Below, in pieces: positions 51,934 through 60,844 of a stretch of DNA of 64,000 nucleotides. The notes below the pieces were generated by a model. It was not told where the DNA came from. It did not search any database and saw only the letters and a list, made by a program, of their open reading frames with translations. Positions within the stretch are counted from its first letter, which is position 1. Each line of letters begins with the position of its first letter. Both the position numbers and the translations under genes were made by a program. This stretch comes from Maribellus comscasis (GTDB taxonomy: Bacteria; Bacteroidota; Bacteroidia; Bacteroidales; Prolixibacteraceae): contig NZ_CP046401.1 in the NCBI RefSeq assembly GCF_009762775.1, positions 4,550,001 to 4,614,000 on the forward strand, given 5' to 3'.

Positions 51934-52365
51934 TTATTCTCCCATAAACAGGCCTTTGTCTTTCAGATAAGTAACAGCTTCATCTTTTGTTTGAAACAGT
52001 TCACCGTCTTTTTCCATCCAGGTTTCTCCCTTTGAAATTCCCATTTCAGAACATCCCTCTTTGGGACCAATGTTTATTTTTTCCAGCGCCTTCATTTTTA
52101 TTTCATCGTCTGAAATCCGTACCACTTTTGCTTTCACCGGTTTTCCGTGCTTAGGTGTTCCGCTTCCGTCGACAGCAACAACAAGCCCGTAACAAATCGA
52201 ACCTTTTGCAATCCAGTCACCAACTTTGTTTTGTAGTTCCTTATTTAGCTCAGCCGTTTTTTCCTCGTATGCATAATTGGCTATTTCATCTGATTTATTT
52301 TTTGAATTACAGGCGCTAAGAGCAACAATTGAGACTAATGTTAAAATAGAAATCAGGTTTTTCAT
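51934..52365 (-). CDS. Small lipoprotein at the head of the ECF locus
   Basis: This 143-residue protein has a lipobox (VALSAC near residues 14-19) and an acidic, mostly soluble mature part with two Cys (GSICYGLVV, KEGCSEMG) and beta-like strands (KAKVVRISDDEIKMK). It starts the run of minus-strand genes whose second member is the sigma factor. No family is recognised. It might bind the signal or act as an envelope accessory. Confidence 0.7.
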   Translation of the reverse strand: MKNLISILTLVSIVALSACNSKNKSDEIANYAYEEKTAELNKELQNKVGDWIAKGSICYGLVVAVDGSGTPKHGKPVKAKVVRISDDEIKMKALEKINIGPKEGCSEMGISKGETWMEKDGELFQTKDEAVTYLKDKGLFMGE

Positions 52366-52621
52366 GGTGTCGAATTTTAATATTTTTAGTTTTAAAAAGT
52401 TCTTTTCTTAATACTCCGGGTGCTAACATTTTGTAGTTTAAGGGGGCGCTAATCTGGCTTTTTATTTTTCCGATAGCGGCAAATGTAGTAAATTTTTAAT
52501 TTTAAAAAACAAATAAAAGAAGAATGTAATTTTTATCTTATCTGAAGTTTAATCCTTTAAAAAGAAGCATAAAAAAAGCCGCAGGATATGCAGCTTTTTA
52601 CGATAAGTATATTTGTTTTTT
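52366..52621. other. Intergenic region between tpiA and the ECF locus
   Basis: This AT-rich 256-base region holds the tpiA terminator at 52571-52600 and the promoter region of the lipoprotein-ECF genes. No TAnnTTTG box is visible on the minus strand upstream of 52365, which fits an alternative (ECF) promoter. No other gene or motif is seen. Confidence 0.45.
52571..52600 (-). terminator. Intrinsic terminator after tpiA
   Basis: On the minus strand AAAAAGCTGCA pairs with TGCGGCTTTTT (one G-U pair) around a short loop, ending in a T run. On the plus strand it has a C-A mismatch. It lies 22 bases after the tpiA stop. Confidence 0.75.
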
Positions 52622-53380
52622 TTAGAATCCGTTGATAATTCCAAGGAAATCTTCTGCTTTTAAAGATGCGCCTCCGATTAAACCACCGTCAACATCTTTG
52701 TTTGCAAACAATTCTTTTGCGTTACTTGGTTTGCAGCTTCCACCGTAAAGGATAGAAACACCTTCTGCAATTTCTTCACCGAATTTTTCGGCAATAGTTG
52801 AACGAATAAAAGCGTGAATTTCCTGGGCTTGTTCAGAGGTAGCGGTTTTACCTGTTCCAATTGCCCAGATTGGTTCGTATGCAATTATCAGTTTTTTGAA
52901 ATCATCAGGAGAAAGTGTAAAAATGGTTTCTTCCAGTTGTTTTTTTACGAATTCGTTTTGTGTTTCTGCTTCTCTGATTTCCAAGGGTTCACCACAGCAG
53001 TATATCGGTGTTAATCCGTTTTCCAATGTAAGAGCTAATTTTTTGTTGAGTGTTTCACTGGTTTCTCCGTAATACTCACGACGTTCAGAGTGGCCAAGTA
53101 TTACATATTCAGCCCCGGTTGATTTTACCATTTCGGCAGAAACTTCGCCGGTAAAAGCACCTTTTGCTTCAGCTGCACAGTTTTGAGCAGATACACCGAT
53201 TCTTTCGGTATTTACACTTTCAACAACTTTTGTAAGGTGTGTAAAAGGTGTCCCCAAAACAACAACTACGTCATCGGCTCCTTCGCTGGCAACAACTGCG
53301 TCAACAGCTTTCGCCAGTTCAATTCCTTCCTGTAAATTGGTATTACATTTCCAGTTTCCTGCAACTATTTTTTTTCTCAT
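52622..53380 (-). CDS. tpiA: Triosephosphate isomerase
   Basis: This 252-residue TIM barrel interconverts dihydroxyacetone phosphate and glyceraldehyde-3-phosphate in the cytosol. Landmarks are AGNWKCNT (Lys near residue 11), [13 protein letters not shown] (His), [14 protein letters not shown] (Glu, with the flexible loop after it) and GGLIGGASL. It is the last gene after DUF1599 and the DoxX/BT_3928 gene on the same strand, 102 bases from the latter, and may have its own promoter. Confidence 0.96.
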   Translation of the reverse strand: MRKKIVAGNWKCNTNLQEGIELAKAVDAVVASEGADDVVVVLGTPFTHLTKVVESVNTERIGVSAQNCAAEAKGAFTGEVSAEMVKSTGAEYVILGHSERREYYGETSETLNKKLALTLENGLTPIYCCGEPLEIREAETQNEFVKKQLEETIFTLSPDDFKKLIIAYEPIWAIGTGKTATSEQAQEIHAFIRSTIAEKFGEEIAEGVSILYGGSCKPSNAKELFANKDVDGGLIGGASLKAEDFLGIINGF

Positions 53381-53482
53381 TTTTCTGATATTTAGTTTAT
53401 AAGGTATATAAAATTTTGCGCGTAAAAATACAAGCTTCGTCCGTAAAAATTAAATTCGCAAAGTGTTCATTTTCACAATTAA

Positions 53483-54613
53483 CTATTTGTTCATGAATTC
53501 ATTCTGAAACTCTGCAGGTGTCGGAATGTCGTTGTAGTGCCATTTCCCGACGATGGTTCCGTTTTTCAGAACAACAAGCCCGGGGTTTGACCGGATGATT
53601 GTTTTTAACGTAATCTCATCACAGTTAAAAAACTCATAAGGTACATTGTTCTCTTCTGTAAATTTCAGACAATTGTCGAACAATGTGGAAGTTAAACCGA
53701 TAAATGAAAAATTGTTTTCCTGTGCCCATTCAGCAAGTTGGTTGATTTCCGGTTGGATTTCTGTATCGCTTTTTTCGAGATTATAGGCAACAACCATAAA
53801 AACATAATTTTCGTCGTAAATAAAAAAGTCGATAATATTTTCATCGTCAGGAGTAGTAATGGTAAAATCATGAATTGGGGGTTCGTATCCTTCCTGCACT
53901 AAATTCGACTCCATATCATCAAATTCCCAGTTTATGGTATCCTGCCACGGGTAGTCGTCTTCAGAAAATTTTTCCACTTCGCCGGTATTCTTATTCCGGT
54001 AATAAAAAATATTTTCGTAAACTTCCTGTTCTGCATCGTCAGGATAAGACATCGCTTCAGGAATATTTACTCCAACTTTATAGGGTCTGAAATCAAAAAT
54101 GGGAAGGTGCTTATACGAATAGATAACCAAGCCAATATATACGATTGCAAAAACTGCGCTTGACATGTAGTTAAGTTTTCCTTTTCCCGATTTTGCCAAT
54201 GTTTTTCTTTTACTAAAAACAACAATTGCCAAAACAATCAGTACTACATTTTTATAAAATGTTTCCCAGTTTGAAATAACAAGTGCATCTCCAAAACAAC
54301 CACAATCGGTTACCGGATTTTTTACTGCAATCCAAAGCGTAAGTGGCAGGAAAAATGCCATAAAAAGTAAAGCCAGCCACGAGAAGAAACGGATGAATAC
54401 ATTCCAAAGCAATGCAACTCCAATGGCAAATTCAGCAAACGACAGTAATACCCCGAGTGGGAAAGCAGCCCAGATTAACCACTCCAGACCCATGGCATTA
54501 AAATAGTCGGTGAATTTGTAGGTCGATCCCCACGGGTCGATTCCTTTTACAAATCCGGAAAAAATAAAAGTTATTCCAACCAAAATGCGCGAAATATGAG
54601 CCAGTGTTTTCAT
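53483..54613 (-). CDS. BT_3928 family DoxX-like membrane protein
   Basis: This 376-residue protein starts with four to five membrane helices of the DoxX/MauE type (GITFIFSGFVKGIDPWGS, then LSFAEFAIGVALLW) with a DCGCFGD motif on the outside near residue 105. It continues with a thioredoxin-like domain in the C-terminal half (FIGLTSTLFDNCLKF and LVVLKNGTIVGKWHY). It is named for the B. thetaiotaomicron protein and is not functionally characterised. The DCGCFG cysteines resemble MauE-type partners in disulfide chemistry. It lies 15 bases after the DUF1599 gene. Confidence 0.87.
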   Translation of the reverse strand: MKTLAHISRILVGITFIFSGFVKGIDPWGSTYKFTDYFNAMGLEWLIWAAFPLGVLLSFAEFAIGVALLWNVFIRFFSWLALLFMAFFLPLTLWIAVKNPVTDCGCFGDALVISNWETFYKNVVLIVLAIVVFSKRKTLAKSGKGKLNYMSSAVFAIVYIGLVIYSYKHLPIFDFRPYKVGVNIPEAMSYPDDAEQEVYENIFYYRNKNTGEVEKFSEDDYPWQDTINWEFDDMESNLVQEGYEPPIHDFTITTPDDENIIDFFIYDENYVFMVVAYNLEKSDTEIQPEINQLAEWAQENNFSFIGLTSTLFDNCLKFTEENNVPYEFFNCDEITLKTIIRSNPGLVVLKNGTIVGKWHYNDIPTPAEFQNEFMNK

Positions 54614-54628
54614 AAAAGTTAATCCTTT

Positions 54629-55168
54629 TTAAGCTTCAAACTCAATTTTTATAAGAGCAAAAACAGCATAATTAATCATATCAAGATAATTGGCATCAAT
54701 TCCTTCCGAAATGATTGTTTTACCCTGGTTATCTTCAATTTGTTTGGTTCGTTTTAATTTCATCAGAATTAAATCGGTATAAGAACTTATCCGCATGTTC
54801 CGCCAGGCTTCGCCGTAATCGTGGTTTTTGGCCTGCATTAATTTTTTGGCAGTATCAAAATATTTATCGTATAAATCAAGGGTTTCCTGCTCCGATAGTT
54901 CATTCTCCGACGTTCCCAGTTCAAGCTGAATAAGTCCCATAATTGCATAATTCACTATTCCAATAAATTCGGGACGTATTCCCTCGTCAACTTTGGTAAT
55001 TCCTTTTTCTTCTATGCTTCTGATTCGTTGGGCTTTTATGTATATCTGGTCGGTTAATGAAATAGGGCGTAAAATACGCCAGGCTGTTCCGTAATCCTGC
55101 ATTTTTTTCTGGAAAATGTTTCTGCACAGCGAAATTACCTGATCGTACTGTTGATTTGTTTTCTCCAT
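54629..55168 (-). CDS. DUF1599 protein with two tandem copies
   Basis: This 179-residue protein contains two copies of the DUF1599 domain: KKMQDYGTAWRILRPISLTD in the first half (near 20-40) and AKNHDYGEAWRNMRISSYTD in the second (near 115-135). Each is followed by an MIN/VNYA helix end. The domain is predicted to act on nucleotides or their modification. A frame extension to 55246 exists, but ATG 55168 fits the domain start better. It diverges from folP, with promoters between. Confidence 0.88.
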   Translation of the reverse strand: MEKTNQQYDQVISLCRNIFQKKMQDYGTAWRILRPISLTDQIYIKAQRIRSIEEKGITKVDEGIRPEFIGIVNYAIMGLIQLELGTSENELSEQETLDLYDKYFDTAKKLMQAKNHDYGEAWRNMRISSYTDLILMKLKRTKQIEDNQGKTIISEGIDANYLDMINYAVFALIKIEFEA

Positions 55169-55202
55169 CTGTAGTGTTAAATGAGGCATAAAAATATTAA
55201 AA

Positions 55203-55236
55203 TTTGAGGAAAATGGATGGTTTTGTTTTACATTTG
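55203..55236 (+). promoter_or_regulatory. Promoter of folP-cdaA
   Basis: TTTG at 55203-55206 and TACATTTG at 55229-55236 are separated by 22 bases. The pattern fits the Bacteroidota primary promoter. It lies 38 bases before the folP ATG at 55275. Confidence 0.6.
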
Positions 55237-55274
55237 TAGTTAACAATTTGTTAAACCATAAAAGTTTTTAACTC

Positions 55275-56153
55275 ATGTTGATTACCCAGTCTGCGGGCAA
55301 GTTCCTCAAACGTAAAAATTCGATAAACCTGGGCGGAGAACTAATTGACTTATCCGTACCGGCAGTTATGGGAATTATTAATGTTACACCTGATTCCTTT
55401 TTCGACGGGGGCAAAATGGAAGACGAAAAAGTTCTGCTGGCTGCAGTCGAAAAGATGATTGAAGACGGAGCTTCCATAATTGACATTGGTGGCGTATCAA
55501 CCAGGCCAGGTGCACAACTTATTTCTACCAAGGTAGAATTGGGAAGGTTATTGCCTGCCGTTGAAGCGATCCGAAAAAAATTTCCCGCGATCCCACTTTC
55601 TATCGATACTTTTCGTTCCTGGGTTGCGGTTCGGATAATTGATGAGTTTGGCCCGGTGATTGTAAATGATATAGCCGGTGGAACTTTGGATTCCAAAATG
55701 TTTGAAACGATTGGGAAACTGGAAGTGCCGTATATTTTATCGCACATAAAGGGAACTCCGCGTGATATGCAGGAGAATCCGGAATATGATGATATTATAA
55801 AAGAGATTTCGACTTATTTCAGCGAGAAAGTAAAACGTCTCACAAAATTAGGAGTAAAAGACATAATAATAGACCCGGGGTTTGGATTTGGGAAAAATCT
55901 TGATCACAATTACGAGTTACTTAACAAGCTCGATTCATTTAAAGTGTTCCAACTTCCTGTGATGGCTGGATTGAGTCGTAAGTCAATGATTTGGAAAGCA
56001 TTGGAAACCAAACCCGAATTTGCACTAAACGGGACAACAGTTGCAAATACACTGGCATTAATGGGAGGAACAGATATTTTACGCGTACATGATGTAAAAG
56101 AAGCTGTTGAAGCCGTAAAGATTTTTTGTGAAATAAAAGCAACAATTAAATGA
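55275..56153 (+). CDS. folP: Dihydropteroate synthase
   Basis: FolP condenses p-aminobenzoate with hydroxymethyl-dihydropterin diphosphate in folate synthesis, the step after PabB/PabC at the left end of this window. The 292-residue TIM barrel has the two signature segments GIINVTPDSFFDGG and IIDIGGVSTRPGA near the N-terminus, then DPGFGFGKN and GLSRKS near the end. It is the target of sulfonamides. It overlaps the start of cdaA by four bases (ATGA), a coupling common in Bacteroidota. Confidence 0.96.
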   Translation: MLITQSAGKFLKRKNSINLGGELIDLSVPAVMGIINVTPDSFFDGGKMEDEKVLLAAVEKMIEDGASIIDIGGVSTRPGAQLISTKVELGRLLPAVEAIRKKFPAIPLSIDTFRSWVAVRIIDEFGPVIVNDIAGGTLDSKMFETIGKLEVPYILSHIKGTPRDMQENPEYDDIIKEISTYFSEKVKRLTKLGVKDIIIDPGFGFGKNLDHNYELLNKLDSFKVFQLPVMAGLSRKSMIWKALETKPEFALNGTTVANTLALMGGTDILRVHDVKEAVEAVKIFCEIKATIK

Positions 56154-56935
56154 TGGCATTTATAACCATCCGTTTTCTTGATATCCTAGATATATTTTTG
56201 GTTGCGCTTTTACTTTATCAGCTCTATAGGTTAATAAAAGGAACGGTGGCTTTTAATATTGTCATTGGTCTGTTTTCGCTGTATTTGCTTTGGTTGGTTG
56301 TGCGGGCACTGAATATGCAGTTGCTTGGCTCAATTATGGGACAGTTTATTGGGGTAGGGGTACTTGCATTAATCATTGTTTTTCACCCTGAAATCCGGAA
56401 ATTTCTGGTATTTATCGGAACAAATTATAACGTAAACCGCTTGCTTTCTATCGATAAATTATTTGGAACAGCAAAAGTGAAAACTATTAACCAGGAACAG
56501 ATTGAAAACCTTGTTGATGCATGTGTGTCCATGGCGAAATCGAAAACCGGGGCCTTGATTGTAATCGCCGGCGACTCGGAGCTGACTGATTATATCAACA
56601 CCGGCGAAAAGCTGAATGCCAGAATTTCATCGTCCTTAATACGCACGATATTTTTTAAGAATTCTCCCCTCCACGACGGAGCAATAATAATTAAAGAAAA
56701 TAAAATTAAAGCAGCGGGCTGTATTCTGCCACTAACACAAAAGGAGTTGGATCAAATGCTGGGGTTGCGCCATCGTGCTGCGGTAGGAATAACCGAATCT
56801 ACCGACGCGGTTGTTGTTATTGTTTCCGAAGAAAGAGGTTCTATTTCATTTACCAAAGACGGAGAAATAAAACGAAGGATTTCAAAAGAAGTGTTAACAA
56901 CACTGCTGGAAGAGAATATTGTTCGTTCGGAATAG
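56150..56935 (+). CDS. cdaA: Diadenylate cyclase CdaA
   Basis: CdaA makes the second messenger c-di-AMP from two ATP. The 261-residue protein has three N-terminal membrane helices (about residues 10-75) and a DAC domain with the catalytic SPLHDGAIIIKE and GLRHRAAVG motifs, followed by SEERGSISFTKDG. It is coupled to folP by overlap; no CdaR gene follows. c-di-AMP usually controls osmolyte and K+ balance and wall growth. Confidence 0.95.
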   Translation: MMAFITIRFLDILDIFLVALLLYQLYRLIKGTVAFNIVIGLFSLYLLWLVVRALNMQLLGSIMGQFIGVGVLALIIVFHPEIRKFLVFIGTNYNVNRLLSIDKLFGTAKVKTINQEQIENLVDACVSMAKSKTGALIVIAGDSELTDYINTGEKLNARISSSLIRTIFFKNSPLHDGAIIIKENKIKAAGCILPLTQKELDQMLGLRHRAAVGITESTDAVVVIVSEERGSISFTKDGEIKRRISKEVLTTLLEENIVRSE

Positions 56936-56982
56936 CGAATTTCCTTTATATTCACAACCGTTTTTTTATTTTAAATTGTATT

Positions 56983-57936
56983 ATGAACAGAATTTGTGAT
57001 TTGTTTGATATTCAATATCCTGTGATTCAGGGTGGTATGGTTTGGTGCTCGGGATGGAAATTGGCTGTGGCAGTTAGTAACTCAGGAGGATTGGGATTGA
57101 TTGGAGCTGGTTCCATGCATCCTGAAGTGCTGGATGAACACATTAAAAAAGCAAAAAAAGCTACTCAAAAACCATTTGGTGTAAATGTTCCCTTGCTTTA
57201 CCCTGAAATTGATAAAATAATGGAAATTATTGTGCAAAATGAAGTTCCGGTTGTTTTTACATCAGCAGGAAGTCCTAAAAAATGGACCGGCTGGTTAAAA
57301 GAGCATGGAACTACGGTTGTTCACGTGGTTTCAAGTTCATTGTTTGCCGAAAAAAGCGAGGCAGCGGGAGTAGATGCTATCGTTGCTGAAGGTTTTGAGG
57401 CAGGCGGACACAACGGACGGGAGGAGACGACTACACTGTCTTTGATTCCATCCGTACGAAAAGCAACGGGTTTACCTCTGATGGCAGCGGGCGGAATTGC
57501 AACAGGACAGGCAATGCTGGCAGTAATGGCTTTGGGAGCAGATGGTGTTCAGGTTGGTTCTTGTTTTGCAATTTCTGAAGAATCATCGGCGCACCCTGAT
57601 TTTAAAAAGCTGGTCGTTTCATTAAACGAGGGGGGGACAAAACTGGCCCTGAAAAAACTGGCTCCGGTGCGGTTAATTAAAAATCATTTTTTTGAACAGG
57701 TGGATAAAGCTGAAAAAAATGGTTCCACAGCAGAAAATTTACAGGAATTACTTGGGAAAGGACGTGCAAAAAGAGGAATATTTCTTGGCGATTTGGATGA
57801 CGGAGAACTGGAAATCGGGCAGGTTTCAGCCCAAATCAAAGAGATTAAACCGGTAAAAGAAATTATGGAAACATTAATTTCAGAATACAAAAAAGGTATG
57901 AATGATATTAAAAACGGAGGCAGGTATTCATTCTAA
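56983..57936 (+). CDS. Nitronate monooxygenase / FabK-like flavin oxidoreductase
   Basis: This 317-residue FMN TIM-barrel protein starts MNRICDLFDIQYPVIQGGMVW and has GLGLIGAGSM and EGFEAGGHNG, the conserved motif of nitronate monooxygenases and FabK enoyl-ACP reductases. MAAGGIATG and GVQVGSCFA complete the phosphate site. Its length is closer to the FabK/short NMO group. Whether it oxidises nitronates or reduces enoyl-ACP cannot be decided from sequence alone. It lies 47 bases after cdaA on the same strand. Confidence 0.88.
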   Translation: MNRICDLFDIQYPVIQGGMVWCSGWKLAVAVSNSGGLGLIGAGSMHPEVLDEHIKKAKKATQKPFGVNVPLLYPEIDKIMEIIVQNEVPVVFTSAGSPKKWTGWLKEHGTTVVHVVSSSLFAEKSEAAGVDAIVAEGFEAGGHNGREETTTLSLIPSVRKATGLPLMAAGGIATGQAMLAVMALGADGVQVGSCFAISEESSAHPDFKKLVVSLNEGGTKLALKKLAPVRLIKNHFFEQVDKAEKNGSTAENLQELLGKGRAKRGIFLGDLDDGELEIGQVSAQIKEIKPVKEIMETLISEYKKGMNDIKNGGRYSF

Positions 57937-58094
57937 TATTCCGTTTTAAAAGCAATAGCTTTATTTTGAAGAACTTCCCAAACATCATTTTTTGTAAGGC
58001 CATGAATTTTTCCAGGCAAGTTCAGATAGACGGTTTGTTCTCTTTCTTTTATTCCAGTGAATTTTGAGTTTGTGGTGGATTGGGTTTTGTACGC
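57933..58094 (-). pseudogene. Start-less open frame, possible gene remnant
   Basis: The minus strand is open for 54 codons and has protein-like composition (includes KEREQTVYLNLPG, KIHGLTKNDVWEVL and ends AIAFKTEY), but it contains no ATG, GTG or clear start. It overlaps the last bases of the nitronate monooxygenase gene at one end and the 58049 gene's end at the other. It may be a remnant of a lost gene or a chance frame. Confidence 0.25.
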
Positions 58095-58897
58095 TCATCC
58101 AGATTGAAATATTGAAAAGCCAGAAAAGTGTAAGGAATTATCCACAATATGGCTGAAACAATAACTGAAAATCCCGTAAGAATCCAGTACCATTGCGGAT
58201 AGTCTATTGTTCCGGTTTGCTGCAGGCTGAACATTGTTGAGCCAATTCCTGCAATCATTGCCGGGATAGACACCAGAAAGCTAACCACATAAATAATGAT
58301 GATTCCAACCAGATTGACTAAAAAGGTATTCCACCATTGAGAATTTACCAAATTCCACGAACGGGTGAAAGCATTGCCAACTCCCTTCTTTTCAAAAATG
58401 AGGATCATCACTACAATGGAAAAAGTGTTGGCGAAATAAATTCCGGGGATAATGCACATTATTACACCGGCAATAACAGCAATAAAAAGTAAAAGGTTAG
58501 CCCCTAAAGCGATTAAACTGTTGGAAAAAAACAGAGGTGTGATTTCACTCAATTCGAAATTTCCTTTTCCTTTTTTTATGTAATATTCAATGTAGGTGTA
58601 ATATGTTCCGCCAAGAAGCGACTGCACAAAAATTCCAAATAAGGAAATTATAAAAACATTACCATAAATGGGGCCGATATTTGAAAGTAACATATCCGGG
58701 TTATTCAAATCTACTCTCCCCAATACTTTTATTTGGACGTAAACCTGTAGAATCCCGTAAATGATGATAAAAGGTAAAATATATATGGCAAATAATTTAG
58801 ATATAGGCTTAAATTCCTGTTTTAGAAATCGGAATGAATCAGAAAAAATATCACCCGGTTCTCTTTTCTGTTGAAATTGAACTTCTGTCTCAGTCAT
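58049..58897 (-). CDS. Six-helix membrane protein of unknown function
   Basis: This 282-residue inner-membrane protein has a polar N-terminal tail (TETEVQFQQKREPGDIFSDSFRFLKQEF), about six helices and a Pro-rich C-terminal tail. The GDIFSDSFRFLKQ start resembles the membrane domain found in YciC/GlpQ-associated proteins (glycerophosphoryl-diester-phosphodiesterase membrane domain). No catalytic residues are visible. It lies 17 bases after the glycosyltransferase gene on the same strand and is probably in the same unit. Confidence 0.7.
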   Translation of the reverse strand: MTETEVQFQQKREPGDIFSDSFRFLKQEFKPISKLFAIYILPFIIIYGILQVYVQIKVLGRVDLNNPDMLLSNIGPIYGNVFIISLFGIFVQSLLGGTYYTYIEYYIKKGKGNFELSEITPLFFSNSLIALGANLLLFIAVIAGVIMCIIPGIYFANTFSIVVMILIFEKKGVGNAFTRSWNLVNSQWWNTFLVNLVGIIIIYVVSFLVSIPAMIAGIGSTMFSLQQTGTIDYPQWYWILTGFSVIVSAILWIIPYTFLAFQYFNLDERTKPNPPQTQNSLE

Positions 58898-58914
58898 TCA
58901 AAATAGTAATTTGA

Positions 58915-59868
58915 TTAAAATGTTTTTTTATCAATTTGGTATTTGTTACGGTCGGATGCGCTGCGCGAGATCAACTCTCCAAGAAAACCTGCAAGAAAAA
59001 ACTGCGCTCCGATGATAATTGCTGTGAGTGCGATATAAAAATATGTGCTGTCAGTCAATAGGTTACCATATATTCCTGCTTTTAACTGTTGTGTTTTCTG
59101 CACGGCAAGCACAATTGCTGATGCGATTCCGAGAATCACTATCAATACTCCAAGAATACCAAAAAAGTGCATTGGTCTTTTTACAAACCTTGAAATAAAA
59201 ATTACGGAGAGTAAATCGAGCGGACCGCGAACAAAACGTTCCAACCCGAATTTGGTTGCGCCATATTTTCTTTCGCTGTGAACAACTACTTTTTCACCAA
59301 TATTTTTATAGCCGGCCCACTTGGCAAGAACCGGAATATAGCGGTGCATTTCGCCATATACTTCGATACTTTTTATGACCTTCCGCTTGTAAGCTTTTAA
59401 CCCGCAATTCATATCATGCAGTTTAATTCCTGTCATCCTTCTAACAGTCCAGTTGTATAATTTACTTGGTAAGTTTTTGCTTAAAACCGGGTCGTGTCTT
59501 TTTTTCTTCCATCCCGAAACCAGGTCAAAACCTTCTTCTGTAACCATTCGGTACAACTCGGGAATTTCATCTGGACTGTCCTGCAAATCAGCATCCATGG
59601 TAATAACCACATTGCCCTGTGCCGCATCAAAACCACAGTAAAGCGCAGCAGATTTTCCGTAGTTGCGCCTGAATTTTATTCCTTTAATGTTTTGATTTTT
59701 TGTTTGTAGTTTTTCCACAACGCTCCAGGATTCATCAAGACTGCCGTCATCAATAAGAATAATTTCATAGGAAAAATTATACTTTTCCATTACTTTTTTA
59801 ATCCATTGCGTTAATTCAGGGAGCGACTCTTCTTCGTTAAAAAGGGGCACAACTACGGAAATATCCAT
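58915..59868 (-). CDS. GT2 family glycosyltransferase, DPM1/GtrB-like
   Basis: This 317-residue enzyme has a GT-A fold with ILIDDGSLDES near residue 38 and TMDADLQDSP near 90 (DxD metal site). It ends in two to three C-terminal membrane helices (about 232-255 and 272-300). This architecture matches polyprenyl-phosphate sugar transferases (GtrB/ArnC/DPM1 type) that load a sugar on undecaprenyl phosphate for envelope glycan work. The sugar is unknown. It lies 17 bases from both neighbours on the same strand. Confidence 0.9.
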   Translation of the reverse strand: MDISVVVPLFNEEESLPELTQWIKKVMEKYNFSYEIILIDDGSLDESWSVVEKLQTKNQNIKGIKFRRNYGKSAALYCGFDAAQGNVVITMDADLQDSPDEIPELYRMVTEEGFDLVSGWKKKRHDPVLSKNLPSKLYNWTVRRMTGIKLHDMNCGLKAYKRKVIKSIEVYGEMHRYIPVLAKWAGYKNIGEKVVVHSERKYGATKFGLERFVRGPLDLLSVIFISRFVKRPMHFFGILGVLIVILGIASAIVLAVQKTQQLKAGIYGNLLTDSTYFYIALTAIIIGAQFFLAGFLGELISRSASDRNKYQIDKKTF

Positions 59869-59885
59869 ATTAAATTTGATTGTTC

Positions 59886-60413
59886 TTATTCAGTGAAATC
59901 GTCTACCGGTTTTTTTTGTGTAAAAATAGCTGTTATTAAAGAAATAATCAGGCCAATTAACGCACCGCCAAAAATTCCCATAACTACCATCATCGTTGGA
60001 GTTTGGAATTTTGCTGACATTTCAACTGCCATATCTATTTGTTCTTCAGGTACTCGGCCTTGTTTTACGATTTGTTCTTCGGTAAATAGTTTTAGTTGTT
60101 CCGTCAGCGACGGGTCAATAACCGTGTATAAGAGAACCGTATAAATACTTGATAAGATAGAAGCAAAAACTACCGTTAACAAGCCAACTCCCAGCGCCTG
60201 TCCATAGCTCATGGTTCCACCCAGTGCTTTTTTGTAATTTATTTGAGCAAATACAACACCGGCAATTAACACTGCGTAACCCAGCCATTGGGCGATTTTT
60301 GAGAAGGGGTTTCCGGTTACATAAAAAATAACAGAAACTAAAATTGAGACAATCCCCAGGTAGATACCTGACATAAGGGATGATTTCCATACAGATGCAG
60401 ATTTTTGTTCCAT
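59886..60413 (-). CDS. DUF4199 membrane protein
   Basis: This 175-residue protein has four helices (about residues 15-35, 42-58, 78-100, 140-162) and the DUF4199 layout of two helices, a polar segment and a helix pair. Start ATG 60413 gives a normal MEQKSASVWKSSLMSG N-terminus; the open frame extends to 60440. The DUF4199 family occurs in Bacteroidota with no known function. It is the first gene of the three-gene unit ending at 58049. Confidence 0.8.
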   Translation of the reverse strand: MEQKSASVWKSSLMSGIYLGIVSILVSVIFYVTGNPFSKIAQWLGYAVLIAGVVFAQINYKKALGGTMSYGQALGVGLLTVVFASILSSIYTVLLYTVIDPSLTEQLKLFTEEQIVKQGRVPEEQIDMAVEMSAKFQTPTMMVVMGIFGGALIGLIISLITAIFTQKKPVDDFTE

Positions 60414-60579
60414 AATTGTTTTTTTTGTAAAGTTCGACAAAGATATGTTTATTTTTTAATCTGGTTTCACTTAAAATATTAGAACTCCAAGAGAACTGAA
60501 AGTTACAAATTATTTTTTTGAATGTTTTTCCTGATGAGTCGTGAAAGCGTCATAAAAATTACGAGACTTCTGATTTTTA

Positions 60580-60610
60580 TTTGGAGGTAAATCAAAATTT
60601 TCTACTTTTG
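60580..60610 (+). promoter_or_regulatory. Near-ideal promoter of the SRP RNA
   Basis: TTTG at 60580-60583 is followed after exactly 19 bases by TACTTTTG at 60603-60610, a full match to the Bacteroidota promoter. The SRP RNA begins a few bases later. It is the clearest promoter in the window. Confidence 0.85.
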
Positions 60611-60611
60611 C

Positions 60612-60716
60612 AGCCGGGTAAGTCCTGTGCGACCAGCTCCTGCTGAATCCCCCCAGGGTCGGAAGGCAGCAAGGGTAGGCGGTTGTAGCGGTGCGACACA
60701 GGTAGCTTACCCACTT
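60612..60716 (+). ncRNA. ffs: Bacterial small SRP RNA (4.5S)
   Basis: The 105-base RNA has the signal recognition particle fold: outer arms GGGTAAG (60616-60622) and CTTACCC (60706-60712), inner GTCCTGTGCGACCAGC arm paired with the 3' part, and the conserved apical loop GGTCGGAAGGCAGCAAGGGT region, which binds Ffh. It works in co-translational targeting of membrane proteins. A short T run at 60715-60720 ends it, and its promoter is just upstream. Confidence 0.93.
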
Positions 60717-60844
60717 TTTTTGAAAGAAAAAAAGGTGTTGAAAGTTTGAAAAAAGTTTTGCAGATTAAAAAATTAATTCTTTACTTTGCGCCGCTGATTT
60801 CAAAAACAGCAAGCGTTCTAAAGCAATTTATTGATACAAAATAA

